In this document: piece after piece, positions 49,132 through 58,186 of the stretch
Layout: the number at the start of each line of letters is the position of its first letter
Numbering within the stretch: the first letter of the stretch is position 1
Source of the DNA: Bacteroidia bacterium
GTDB taxonomy: Bacteria > Bacteroidota > Bacteroidia > NS11-12g > UBA9320
Direction of reading: 5' to 3'
DNA: 64,000 nucleotides
Assembly (NCBI GenBank): GCA_018402155.1
Contig: JAGYJG010000001.1
Span: forward strand, 1,345,001-1,409,000
Notes under the pieces: model-generated
The model's database searches: none
Seen by the model: only the letters and a program-made list of their open reading frames with translations
Told to the model about the DNA's origin: nothing
Program-made: the position numbers and the translations under genes

Positions 49132-51069
49132 ATGAACGCAACTGACCCCTCATTAGCCAACATCCTTCAAACACAAGGGAATTTAGAACATTATCACGTG
49201 CCGAAATATCAAAGAGAGTACACGTGGGGAAAAACTGAATGGGAACAACTTTTAGAAGACATAGAAGAGAATGACCCGGGTTACTTTATGGGTAGCATTA
49301 TTTGTATTGACGACAATCACGAATTAGGTCCAGGGGAATCTAGAGTATATGAAGTCGTTGACGGGCAACAAAGATTGACAACCTTATCCCTATTGCTAAT
49401 GGCTATTTATAGAGCCTATCTTGAATGGGAAGAAGAATTAACCGAAGAAGATGACGAAGAAGAAATTGAAGATTATAAGCTTAGGTTAAGCAATATCAGG
49501 AAACAATTAATTCATAAAAAGAATAGTATCAACAAAACTGAAACAGGATACTTCAAAGAGAAAGACAAATTTTGTTTTTTGAGAGTTCAGCCCTCAACGC
49601 AACGAGCAAATTATAATGACTATCTGCATATATTGGCAGAATTGGATTTAATCAAAGGTAATTTTAACTCTAAATTTTGTGGCATACGTAGAATCTACAA
49701 AGCTTATAATTTCTTTTATGACCATTTGCCCAAAACTTTAGAAGGACTGAACGAATTACTGCATAAAATTAACAGTTTAAAGTTTATTCATATCGCTGTT
49801 TCTTCGTCTTCAGATGCATTTACATTGTTTGAATCTTTAAACAATCGTGGCGTTCCGCTTTCAGTAATGGATATCATCAAAAATAAAATGCTTGCCAATT
49901 TGGAAAAGCAACACAAAATGAATATTGATGATGCTTATGACGAATGGCAAAGTTTACTTGAATTTTTACCTGAATACCAAGAGCAAGAAAGATTTCTAAG
50001 ACATTATTACAATGCATTTAAAGTATATCCAGACATAAAAATTGAAAAATACACTAGAGCCACAAAAAGTAACCTTATAAAAATATTTGAACAGTTCATT
50101 AAAAAGAACGCTAAACAACTTTTTGATGATTTAATTGAAAAGGCCGAAACTTACAATTACTTCATTCAACCTGAGAATTATGATGAAGACAGCCAAACAA
50201 AATCTTTAATAGACCTAAAAAGGATTGGTTCAGCCCCTTCATATTTACTATTGTTGTATTTATTCAGTTTGGAAAACAAAGCTTTCAATGACAGAGAAAA
50301 AAGTTTGGATGACGTACTTTCATTTCTTGTAAAGTACTACATCCGAAGAAATATAACAGACTTTCCAAATACTCGAGACCTTGATGCCATCAATATCGAA
50401 GTGATTGAAAATTGTCAAAAGCAACTAGACGACAATAAAAAGTTAAGTGGCAAAACAATTATTGACTTTTTAATCAAAGGTAAAGGAAAACCTGCCTCTA
50501 TAGAAAAATTAAAAGAAGGATTAGAAGACAACTTGTTTTATTATAATTCAGGTATGGCTAGATATGTATTAGCAAAACTTGATGAAGTAACCCATTCAAG
50601 AGAATATAAGCCTGACTTATGGGCTAGAAACGAAAAAGGACTTTTAGTTTGGACAGTAGAACATATTTTTCCACAAGGCAATAACATTCCTAAACATTGG
50701 ATTGATATGATAGCGGATGGAGATAAAACCAAAGCACAAGAAATTCAAGAAAATTGGGTTCATTGTTTAGGTAATTTGACACTTAGCGGTTATAATTCTC
50801 AATTGTCAAATGCAAGTTTTGATACGAAACAAGACCTACATCAAAACAAAAAATTCTTAGGGTATAAAATCAATATCGGGTATAAAAATGGTTTATCTCT
50901 GAATAATATTGAATTTGAATATAATGGGAAAACAACGAACTTAAGTAAGATTAAAAAATGGACAGAAGAAACTATTGAATCAAGAAATAATGCAATGGTT
51001 GACTCTCTTTTAAGACTTTTTGCATTTGAAGAAAGAGAACTTAATGAAATCAAATCAAGCGATGAATAG
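49132..51069 (+). CDS. GmrSD-like DUF262/DUF1524 nuclease
   Basis: 645 residues. The N-terminal DUF262 domain has VPKYQREYTW (23-32) and the nucleotide-binding DGQQRLTTL (77-85). The C-terminal DUF1524 domain has an HNH-type site (WTVEHIFPQ near residue 508, then GNLTLSGYNSQLSN). This single-chain plan matches GmrSD-type, type IV restriction enzymes, which cut modified phage DNA using NTP. Only gene of a 2.1-kb cassette. A phage-defence role follows from the family, not from the sequence alone. Confidence 0.85.
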   Translation: MNATDPSLANILQTQGNLEHYHVPKYQREYTWGKTEWEQLLEDIEENDPGYFMGSIICIDDNHELGPGESRVYEVVDGQQRLTTLSLLLMAIYRAYLEWEEELTEEDDEEEIEDYKLRLSNIRKQLIHKKNSINKTETGYFKEKDKFCFLRVQPSTQRANYNDYLHILAELDLIKGNFNSKFCGIRRIYKAYNFFYDHLPKTLEGLNELLHKINSLKFIHIAVSSSSDAFTLFESLNNRGVPLSVMDIIKNKMLANLEKQHKMNIDDAYDEWQSLLEFLPEYQEQERFLRHYYNAFKVYPDIKIEKYTRATKSNLIKIFEQFIKKNAKQLFDDLIEKAETYNYFIQPENYDEDSQTKSLIDLKRIGSAPSYLLLLYLFSLENKAFNDREKSLDDVLSFLVKYYIRRNITDFPNTRDLDAINIEVIENCQKQLDDNKKLSGKTIIDFLIKGKGKPASIEKLKEGLEDNLFYYNSGMARYVLAKLDEVTHSREYKPDLWARNEKGLLVWTVEHIFPQGNNIPKHWIDMIADGDKTKAQEIQENWVHCLGNLTLSGYNSQLSNASFDTKQDLHQNKKFLGYKINIGYKNGLSLNNIEFEYNGKTTNLSKIKKWTEETIESRNNAMVDSLLRLFAFEERELNEIKSSDE

Positions 51070-51079
51070 AACACCGAAG

Positions 51080-51211
51080 CGATAACAGCACCTACACACA
51101 AGTGGGGGTTCAGTGCTTCTATGAAAGTAAAGTGCTAAATCCAAGTTCTGTACTTTTAATGAAGTTCAGTGCTAAAAATCCCCACCTGCGTGTAGCTGCA
51201 ACACGTTGGTG
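51080..51211 (+). repeat. attC-like site, 132 bp
   Basis: Left core CGATAAC (51080-51086), right core GTTGGTG (51205-51211). Same arms as the site at 48187 (TACACACAAGTGGGG / CCCCACCTGCGTGTA). The cores differ while the interior is shared, as expected if each core travels with its cassette end. Confidence 0.85.
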
Positions 51212-51412
51212 ATAACCTAAAGAAAGAAAAGTAGGCGAGTTAGTGATTGCGAAAAAAGCAGTATATTAGTCGACCGAACCATTCGCTTGTAAACGAATGC
51301 AGCTCTGGACAAAGGTTAAAACCAGCATTAAAAACTGCAAGAACTTAATCAATTCTCGCAGCAATTTTAATGTTTCCGAAGAAAACGGAACGGTTTAAAC
51401 AAATAAGACAAA
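51205..51412 (+). repeat. Structured cassette leader, copy 1
   Basis: A 200-nt untranslated stretch before the metalloprotease gene. Its first 164 nt (51205-51368) are identical to 57587-57750. Three hairpins follow each other: CATTCG/CGAATG at 51280-51299, CTGCaAGAA/TTCTcGCAG at 51335-51361 and TTCCG/CGGAA at 51374-51390. The third keeps its stem in copy 2 although the bases around it change. It could be a promoter region, a regulatory RNA or a translation element. It holds no ORF. Confidence 0.7.
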
Positions 51413-54400
51413 ATGAAAAAAACAATTTCAACAAAACTAAAGTTATTTTTAGGATTAATGGCTGTAGGTGTTTTAGCGTCAGGACAGTGTGAAATGCCAC
51501 ATGATTCCTTACCTAACTTTTCAAATGGACTAGTAGCAAGCGGAGCTTGTAATATTTCATCAAATTATACTCCAAATGAAGAATACTTAGATAACTATTC
51601 TACTATTCATATCAGAGTTGATTTCCACGTATTTCAAAAAGATGATAGCTCAGATAATTTTCAAAATACAACAAATGATAAAAATCACTTAATTGCAATT
51701 CTAGATGATGTAAATCGTAGATACTCAAACTTAGTTACCCCATTCCCTTCAGGAAATTTGATTACAGATTCTAGAATTAAATTTGTTTTGGGAGGCATTT
51801 ACTTCTACCAAAATTCGTCCATTGCTGTTGATATGAACAGGTCTAAAGCAAATCAAGCACTTACGATTATACACAACAATTCAAGTTTATCTAACGATCA
51901 AAAGTTTAACACACTACATATCATTCATGGCATTGGAATATATGGAGGTCTAGCAAGTTGGTTTAATGATAAAGATTGGATATATGTAAAGAACTACTAT
52001 GGTGATTATCTTGCAGACTCTTATGATGGTACGTTTAATTATTCTATTGAAAAAAATAGTGGGCATTTGTCTCATGAAATCGGGCATTCTCTTGGTCTGT
52101 GGCACACTTTTCAAGGGGGCAATAATTGCTCTGATATAGGTTCAAATGTTCAAGGGGGAACTAATAACATGATGGATTATGTAGCATCGCCATATGAGTA
52201 CGAATCTCTCTCAGAATGCCAATTAGGCATAATCCAAAAGAATCTCAAGGGGCTATCTGGAGGGAATATTAGTGATTGTGTAATACCAACTTTTTGTTCA
52301 GTAAACCCACTAGAAAATATTGAAATTAAAAACGGCGAAAACGATGTATGGAACAACCCTAGATTTTTGAACGGCGACTTGCTGGTTAAAAATGGGGGGG
52401 TTCTTACCATCAAGTGCTACACCTCCGTTCCAAGTGATGGGAAAATTATAATTGAGAAAGGTGGGAGTTTAATTATAGATGGTGGCATAATAAGTAACGA
52501 GTGCAATCAACAATGGCAAGGAATATATGTAGAAGGTGATCCTAATAAATCCCAGGTCCCATTTAGCAATCAGGGATATGTAAGAATAATTAATGGAGGC
52601 ACCATAGAACATGCACGAACAGGTATTACTTTATGTGGCCTTAATTCTTCAGGTAACATTGATTTATCAAAAAGTGGTGGCTTAGTTATCGCCAAAGACG
52701 CAATTTTTCAAAATAATTGGAGGGACATCTCATTTACTGGATACCACAATCTGCCTTATACTGTTGCATTTGCAACCCCTAACCTTAGTAGTTTTAACAA
52801 CTGTAGCTTCATAACGACCAACGAATATCGAAGTGATCACGTTAATGATATATGGCCTAATGTAACTATGTGGGGAGTGGTTCAGGTAAAATTTACTGGT
52901 TGTACTTGGCACGATCAAAGGGATGGCTCTATCGACCCTAGGCTAGATGATTACCTACAAAGAAGAGATGGTTTGTTTGCAATGGACGCAAGTTATAGGA
53001 TAACGGATTTATTTGCTATGAGACCATTGGAAATCCCTTCTCCTTCTATTGCCACGAGTTATTTTAAAAATATGCGATATGGGATACAATCTTTGGATAA
53101 TCCGCTTGCTGGTAATAACTTTACTAATGGAAGACCAAGCACAGTACAAGATGCACAGTTTGAAAACTGTCTTGGGGGGATTTATCTCAGTGGAGTAGAA
53201 GGGGCTTTACTTACAAGAAATAACTTCCAAATAGAGCCGTATGATGTGCCAAACTTCAGAGAGATTGAGGCTTACGGAATATACTTAGACAACAGTAATG
53301 GCTATCAAACTGAGGGTAATACTTTTTCATCAAACTGGGCAATAGACCCTGTAGCTAATCTTTCAGTTGGGATTATAACCAATGCCAATGAGAATCGAAC
53401 TAATAGGATTTATCGCAACTATTTTAACGATAATTTACTAGGGGCAGAAGCTATTGGTTGGAATCGACATCAAAATGTTGGTTCATATCCAGAAATAGGT
53501 TTGAAGTATCGATGCAATGATTTTGGTTCATCTAGTGATAACAACTTAGATATTTGGGCGACCCACCACCAAACGATTCCTTATTCAACTGCACAGACTG
53601 GTTTGCCTCAACAAGGCAATTTATTTGACCCAATGGGAAATCTATTCGGAGTTTATGGAACGAGTGGGCATCGTCACTTTAACTACCTACAAAGTCCTAG
53701 TAGTTTTGTTCAATACTTTCATCACGACCTGACAGTTGAGCCTAGAGTAGAACCGAATATACAATGGGGAGTAAATAACTTTAGTGTTGGATCATCTTGG
53801 ACAACATTCAATGCTGAATGTCCTGATAATACCAGTTCAGGTTACCTAGTAACTCAAAGTCATATTGATAAAGTCGATTTTGATCTTGTTGAAATGAAAA
53901 TTAAACGAACACAATTAAAGCAGTTTGTTGATAACGGTAATACCATTGATGTTGTTCAGAGAATACAGACCGTTAATGCTAATACTATTGGAACATTAAT
54001 ATCTGATTTAACCAGCTATTCACCCTATTTATCAGACGAGGTGTTACTTACTTTGAGTACTTCAAATACGCCGATAACTCATCTACAGATTAGAGACATA
54101 TTAATGCTAAACCCTCACAGTTCGGGAAACCCGAATGTGATTGCATCGTTACAAAATAGATCAGATAATTATCCTGCTAGTTACATTGCTGATATTCTTT
54201 CTTTAAATAATACACTCACCGCAAGAGACTCCCTTGTAGCGGAAGTTTATCATCATAGTAACGAATATGATAATGGTGTAAACAGTATTTTGATCAGGGC
54301 TCTTAATGATAGTGTGGATAGATTTGAAGAATTGGTAGAACCAATTTTACTTGCTTCAAATAGACCACAACACAGATACCGTTTAGCCGCTTTATATGAC

Positions 54401-55054
54401 AGTAGAGGTGATTCTACTGAGGCACAACAGATTCTTTCTGCTATTCCAACAATGGAAAGTTTTGAAGCTTCACAGCTAGACTATCACAACGACCTTATGG
54501 CACTACGTTCCTTGCTTAAGACTTGGCGTGAACAAATTATAGATTTATCCAACCTTGATTCCTCGAGAATTGCAGCACTAAAAGTGTATGAGAATAAAAC
54601 GAATGGTATTCAATATAAAGTGTATCCTATATTAGCGTTGAACAAATCTTCTACGTATATAGCTCCAATCTACATGCCATCTGTTCCACCTTCAAGTGCA
54701 ATGAGCACCAACAATGCACAAAATAATGAAGGAGTGGATGATGAGATTGATTCTTCAATTCCTGTTGAATCACGACTTTATATAGATAGATCAATGAATA
54801 GTAACTATCTTAATGTCTATCCAAATCCTACTCAAAAATCATTAAACGTAGCTTATATATTGGAAGATGATATTGCTGGTGCTGAGATTATTATTTATGG
54901 TTTAGATGGCAAGGTGCTTAATCGTATTGTAATTTCAGACTCACATGGTAGAGAAACGATCGATGTAAGTACTATGAGAAATGGGCAATATATCTGTGCG
55001 GTAGTAGCACAAGGCATTAAGTTGAAGCAATTGAGATTTGCTATTACACGATGA
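51413..55054 (+). CDS. Large secreted metzincin protease, T9SS cargo
   Basis: 1213 residues. Signal peptide (1-24). The metzincin site is HEIGHSLGLWH (H221, E222, H225, H231) with a Met-turn NMMDY (252-256), as in M43/pappalysin-like proteases. A long region follows, with a parallel-beta-helix look (repeated GGIYLSGVEGALLTRNNF, GIYLDNSNGYQTEGN). Then comes a helical part, and a T9SS sorting domain ends the chain (NVYPNPTQKSLNVAY, LKQLRFAITR). First of three overlapping genes in a 6.4-kb cassette. Confidence 0.85.
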   Translation: MKKTISTKLKLFLGLMAVGVLASGQCEMPHDSLPNFSNGLVASGACNISSNYTPNEEYLDNYSTIHIRVDFHVFQKDDSSDNFQNTTNDKNHLIAILDDVNRRYSNLVTPFPSGNLITDSRIKFVLGGIYFYQNSSIAVDMNRSKANQALTIIHNNSSLSNDQKFNTLHIIHGIGIYGGLASWFNDKDWIYVKNYYGDYLADSYDGTFNYSIEKNSGHLSHEIGHSLGLWHTFQGGNNCSDIGSNVQGGTNNMMDYVASPYEYESLSECQLGIIQKNLKGLSGGNISDCVIPTFCSVNPLENIEIKNGENDVWNNPRFLNGDLLVKNGGVLTIKCYTSVPSDGKIIIEKGGSLIIDGGIISNECNQQWQGIYVEGDPNKSQVPFSNQGYVRIINGGTIEHARTGITLCGLNSSGNIDLSKSGGLVIAKDAIFQNNWRDISFTGYHNLPYTVAFATPNLSSFNNCSFITTNEYRSDHVNDIWPNVTMWGVVQVKFTGCTWHDQRDGSIDPRLDDYLQRRDGLFAMDASYRITDLFAMRPLEIPSPSIATSYFKNMRYGIQSLDNPLAGNNFTNGRPSTVQDAQFENCLGGIYLSGVEGALLTRNNFQIEPYDVPNFREIEAYGIYLDNSNGYQTEGNTFSSNWAIDPVANLSVGIITNANENRTNRIYRNYFNDNLLGAEAIGWNRHQNVGSYPEIGLKYRCNDFGSSSDNNLDIWATHHQTIPYSTAQTGLPQQGNLFDPMGNLFGVYGTSGHRHFNYLQSPSSFVQYFHHDLTVEPRVEPNIQWGVNNFSVGSSWTTFNAECPDNTSSGYLVTQSHIDKVDFDLVEMKIKRTQLKQFVDNGNTIDVVQRIQTVNANTIGTLISDLTSYSPYLSDEVLLTLSTSNTPITHLQIRDILMLNPHSSGNPNVIASLQNRSDNYPASYIADILSLNNTLTARDSLVAEVYHHSNEYDNGVNSILIRALNDSVDRFEELVEPILLASNRPQHRYRLAALYDSRGDSTEAQQILSAIPTMESFEASQLDYHNDLMALRSLLKTWREQIIDLSNLDSSRIAALKVYENKTNGIQYKVYPILALNKSSTYIAPIYMPSVPPSSAMSTNNAQNNEGVDDEIDSSIPVESRLYIDRSMNSNYLNVYPNPTQKSLNVAYILEDDIAGAEIIIYGLDGKVLNRIVISDSHGRETIDVSTMRNGQYICAVVAQGIKLKQLRFAITR

Positions 55055-56649
55055 TGAGGATTTTTATCACATTTTATATTATTTTGGGTACGAGCTTGTT
55101 GGCTCGTGCCCAAAATTTATATGATTTTGTTTTGACTGATGGCTGGAAGGCATCAAAGGTGTTTCATAGTAACGAAGACACAAATATTATTGTCGGACTA
55201 GTCTCTGATCCTAATCCAAGTGCATTTCATCGTTTTCATTTCACGACATTAGACAAGAATAATGATGTTATCAAAATCGATACGTTCAATCTACCATGGT
55301 CTAATTTTGTATCTTACCAATCTCCGTTTGGAATACAGAAGGATGATGGCGACATATTTATCAATGGGCACTTCTCTACCCAAAATGGTAATTATTCAGG
55401 AGGCGTTTTTCGATTTAAAGATGGACTAGAGTTAGAACAGTTTGATTCAGTGCCTTACGGAGGTACTAGCTCAGTATTTTCTTATATTTCAAGGAAAAAT
55501 ACCCAAACCGATATTTTTTACGGAGGATATCAAGATGGAAGTAGAGGAAATAGTGTACAAACTTATTTAACCCTTATACGTAATGAAGACACCACCATTA
55601 GTACATTTAATAATGGAAACTTGTTATCAGAATATGGTGATTGCATTACACTGCCACGGCAGCTAATATCCTCTAATGATGGCGGGTACTTGCTAGTTAA
55701 TACTCTAAAGCCTGTATCATGGGCGGAAAGAGAGGCATATCAAGGTCTTATAATAAAAGTGGACAGCTTAGGAGATGAATTGTGGCGTTTGCCTATATGG
55801 GAAGATAGTACTACCGTATATGATTTATTAGTTGCCCCATTGGCAAATGGCAATTATTTGGCAGTGTATCAGGACAAATGGTACCAACCCAATAAATCAC
55901 CTTGGGGCAATCATATTGCAGATGCAAACCCAAATTCGGTTACTTGGCTCGTAGAGTTCAATTCTAATGGAGAGATAATAAAAAAGTGGAATCTGCGAGA
56001 AAATCTTGAAAAAGTATTAGGTAAACGCAGATACTTAAATGGATATAGCAACCTACACATAGAAGAAAATGGAGATCTAGTATTTGTAGGTTATTCTAGG
56101 GACAATGGCAAATATGGGTACGACGTAGGTTTTTCTTTAAAACTGGATAAAAACGGAAACTTCAAGTGGTATAGACAGTATGAAGTAACCGTAGCCGGAC
56201 CTTATAACAGTGGGGAAGAGAACATCTTTCTTTATGGCATATCCAAATTAAGAAATGGAGGATATGCACTTTGTGGAGAGTACCGAAGTCACCCAAGTGA
56301 TAGTTTTCCTAGTGGTTGTCAGAAAGGGGTGGTGCTTTTTGTAGATAGTTTTGGGTGTATGGAGCCTGGATGTCAGAAGAATGACAATATCGGCGTAGCT
56401 GAATTACAAGCAGCTAAGTCGTTATTTTCGGTATATCCTAATCCGAGCAGTTCGGAATTCCATATCTTAAATACCAAATCACAAACACCAAATAGGCTAG
56501 AAGTGTATGATGCGTATGGACGATTGGTCTATGCTCCAAAAATAGTAACCAAAGTTCTGAATGTTTCTCATCTAACTCCAAATATCTATTATCTCAAATT
56601 ATTCCGTTCCGACGGCTTTTACGAAACACATAAAATAATAATACAATGA
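55051..56649 (+). CDS. Secreted T9SS-sorted protein, possible beta-propeller
   Basis: 532 residues. Signal peptide (MMRIFITFYIILGTSLLARAQ). Repeated units of the type DGGYLLVNTLKPV, NGNYLAVYQDKW, NGDLVFVGYSRDNG and NGGYALCGEYRS suggest a beta-propeller. It ends in a T9SS sorting domain (VYPNPSSSEFHI, GFYETHKIIIQ). Its ATG overlaps the protease stop, and its own stop overlaps the next gene, so the three are coupled. No enzymatic site recognised. Confidence 0.75.
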   Translation: MMRIFITFYIILGTSLLARAQNLYDFVLTDGWKASKVFHSNEDTNIIVGLVSDPNPSAFHRFHFTTLDKNNDVIKIDTFNLPWSNFVSYQSPFGIQKDDGDIFINGHFSTQNGNYSGGVFRFKDGLELEQFDSVPYGGTSSVFSYISRKNTQTDIFYGGYQDGSRGNSVQTYLTLIRNEDTTISTFNNGNLLSEYGDCITLPRQLISSNDGGYLLVNTLKPVSWAEREAYQGLIIKVDSLGDELWRLPIWEDSTTVYDLLVAPLANGNYLAVYQDKWYQPNKSPWGNHIADANPNSVTWLVEFNSNGEIIKKWNLRENLEKVLGKRRYLNGYSNLHIEENGDLVFVGYSRDNGKYGYDVGFSLKLDKNGNFKWYRQYEVTVAGPYNSGEENIFLYGISKLRNGGYALCGEYRSHPSDSFPSGCQKGVVLFVDSFGCMEPGCQKNDNIGVAELQAAKSLFSVYPNPSSSEFHILNTKSQTPNRLEVYDAYGRLVYAPKIVTKVLNVSHLTPNIYYLKLFRSDGFYETHKIIIQ

Positions 56650-57500
56650 AAACACTTATCGCATTAACAACTTTGTTAATAACCTTGTCAGCAAATGCTC
56701 AGTATTTCGGAAGAAATATCTGCTTCCTTGAAAAACACATCAACCATACGTCTAATACCTTCTCTGGAATAGTAGCTCACCTAACTTATCTAGATTCTAC
56801 TAATGTTGGGGATTTATATAGCTTTAAGTCCGATACGATTATAGAACGGAATGATTCTATTTTTCTTAAAACTATTACACCAGCACAGGATAAACATACA
56901 TCCTTATTGTTTTCTATGGCAATAAAAGAACTAGATAGTTTTTTTTTACAGCACATTTATCACAACGGAGAGGTAGAGGATATCATATTTTATGTAGATT
57001 CAGTAGTTTTTAATGGCGTTTGTGAAATCACATATTTTCATAACAAGCCAACCCAATTTGGATATTCAGAAAATTTTGCTTGGCGTGATAGCTTAGGAGA
57101 TGTAAAATTTGGGCCAAACTATACCGATGTGTTTAACCAGATTGATTATTCCATCGAATTTTTGGCTTATTCAAAAAATAATGAATTCTATTATATGGAT
57201 GGCCAATCATGGCAAACTTTAGGTGACACAAGTTGTAAATTTGAAGAAAGCCTAAGAACGTTGACAGTTAGAGACATCAAAGTGCAACAACTAGTCGTGC
57301 ATCCAAACCCAAGCTCTAGCTATCTCTATATTAAAGATAGCGTGCTTAAGGCATACAAAGTTTACAACTCCTATGGCATATTGGTTATGCAGGGTGTTGA
57401 GGCAGGGCGACTTGATATATCTAATCTAAAAACTGGTGTTTATTATGTAGAATTGTTCGATCATAATAATGTTTTACGAGGAAAATTCACTAGAGAATAA
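56646..57500 (+). CDS. Secreted T9SS-sorted protein of unknown function
   Basis: 284 residues. Signal peptide (MKTLIALTTLLITLSANAQ). The mature part is beta-rich without a known motif, and the end is a T9SS sorting domain (VVHPNPSSSYLYIKDS, LKTGVYYVELFDHNNVLRGK). It overlaps the upstream gene by 4 nt (ATGA). Last gene of the cassette, 11 nt before the attC-like site. Confidence 0.7.
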   Translation: MKTLIALTTLLITLSANAQYFGRNICFLEKHINHTSNTFSGIVAHLTYLDSTNVGDLYSFKSDTIIERNDSIFLKTITPAQDKHTSLLFSMAIKELDSFFLQHIYHNGEVEDIIFYVDSVVFNGVCEITYFHNKPTQFGYSENFAWRDSLGDVKFGPNYTDVFNQIDYSIEFLAYSKNNEFYYMDGQSWQTLGDTSCKFEESLRTLTVRDIKVQQLVVHPNPSSSYLYIKDSVLKAYKVYNSYGILVMQGVEAGRLDISNLKTGVYYVELFDHNNVLRGKFTRE

Positions 57501-57511
57501 GAAAGGCTAAT

Positions 57512-57593
57512 CACCAACACTGTGTATAACGTAATGCCGCTCCTACCCACACGCCATACAAGTGCGGCACTACGTATACACTTGCCGTTGGTG
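57512..57593 (+). repeat. attC-like site, 82 bp
   Basis: Left core CACCAAC (57512-57518), right core GTTGGTG (57587-57593). Arms GTGTATAaCGTAATGCCGC and GCGGCACTACGTATACAC pair along about 18 bp, with a bulged A on the left strand and one mismatch. The short length and extrahelical base are classic attC features. The cores on both sides are complementary because the next cassette shares the same leader. Confidence 0.87.
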
Positions 57594-57794
57594 ATAACCT
57601 AAAGAAAGAAAAGTAGGCGAGTTAGTGATTGCGAAAAAAGCAGTATATTAGTCGACCGAACCATTCGCTTGTAAACGAATGCAGCTCTGGACAAAGGTTA
57701 AAACCAGCATTAAAAACTGCAAGAACTTAATCAATTCTCGCAGCAATTTTTAATGTTCCGCAGAAAACGGAACGGTTTAAACAAATTAGAAACA
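57587..57794 (+). repeat. Structured cassette leader, copy 2
   Basis: Second copy of the leader at 51205, identical over its first 164 nt and similar to the ATG and about seven codons beyond. The third hairpin is GTTCCG/CGGAAC here, one pair longer than in copy 1. It introduces only a truncated reading frame. Confidence 0.7.
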
Positions 57795-57881
57795 ATGAAA
57801 AAAATAATTTTAACAAAAATGGTAATGCTAGCGGGACTGGTTATTGCCTTTATGTCTTGTAACGACATTGAGCTGTTGTAA
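57795..57881 (+). pseudogene. 28-codon lipoprotein signal remnant
   Basis: Reads MKKIILTKMVMLAGLVIAFM, then SCNDIELL and a stop: a lipoprotein signal with lipobox FMSC and almost nothing after it. The first codons resemble those of the protease gene that follows leader copy 1. Most likely the 5' end of a cassette gene whose remainder was lost. Confidence 0.6.
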
Positions 57882-58074
57882 GCTCCCCCAAAAATAGTAC
57901 GGAATAAAAGTAGAAAATTAATAATTTTTACAATTGTCAACAAATACATATCTGCCGACAAGCAATGTGAGAAGAAAACTTTGAAGAGTCTCCTCCAGTG
58001 GCGGATAAACTTTTGGATTTAGTTTAAGAAAAGCATATTTTTGAGAACACGATATGAGAATAAACGTACCCACT
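57882..58074. other. Decayed cassette interior
   Basis: No intact gene. A short frame around 57968-58026 reads EENFEESPPVADKLLDLV before a stop, and could be the 3' end of the lost lipoprotein gene. CTCCCCCAAAAATAGTACGG at 57884 directly follows the remnant and resembles an insertion-sequence end, without a partner that I can find. Confidence 0.4.
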
Positions 58075-58181
58075 TCACCAATAATGCTTTTTAACTATAT
58101 CAATGAACCAATTCAAAGTTGCGTAGATAGTAAAAATAGACGCATGTTTTGTGGGGAGTTACGTCTATACTAATGTTAGCA
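58075..58181 (+). repeat. Degenerate attC-like site
   Basis: Expected left core TCACCAAC is TCACCAAT at 58075-58082. The right core GTTAGCA (58175-58181) is intact and matches the end of the next cassette. Near the right end TAGACG and CGTCTA form a short stem with TAGTA/TACTA beyond it. The site closes the decayed cassette. Confidence 0.5.
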
Positions 58182-58186
58182 GTAAT

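Noticed and set aside
57884-57904. Complete insertion sequence after the lipoprotein remnant
   Set aside because: Only one end-like sequence is present, with no transposase frame and no second inverted repeat.
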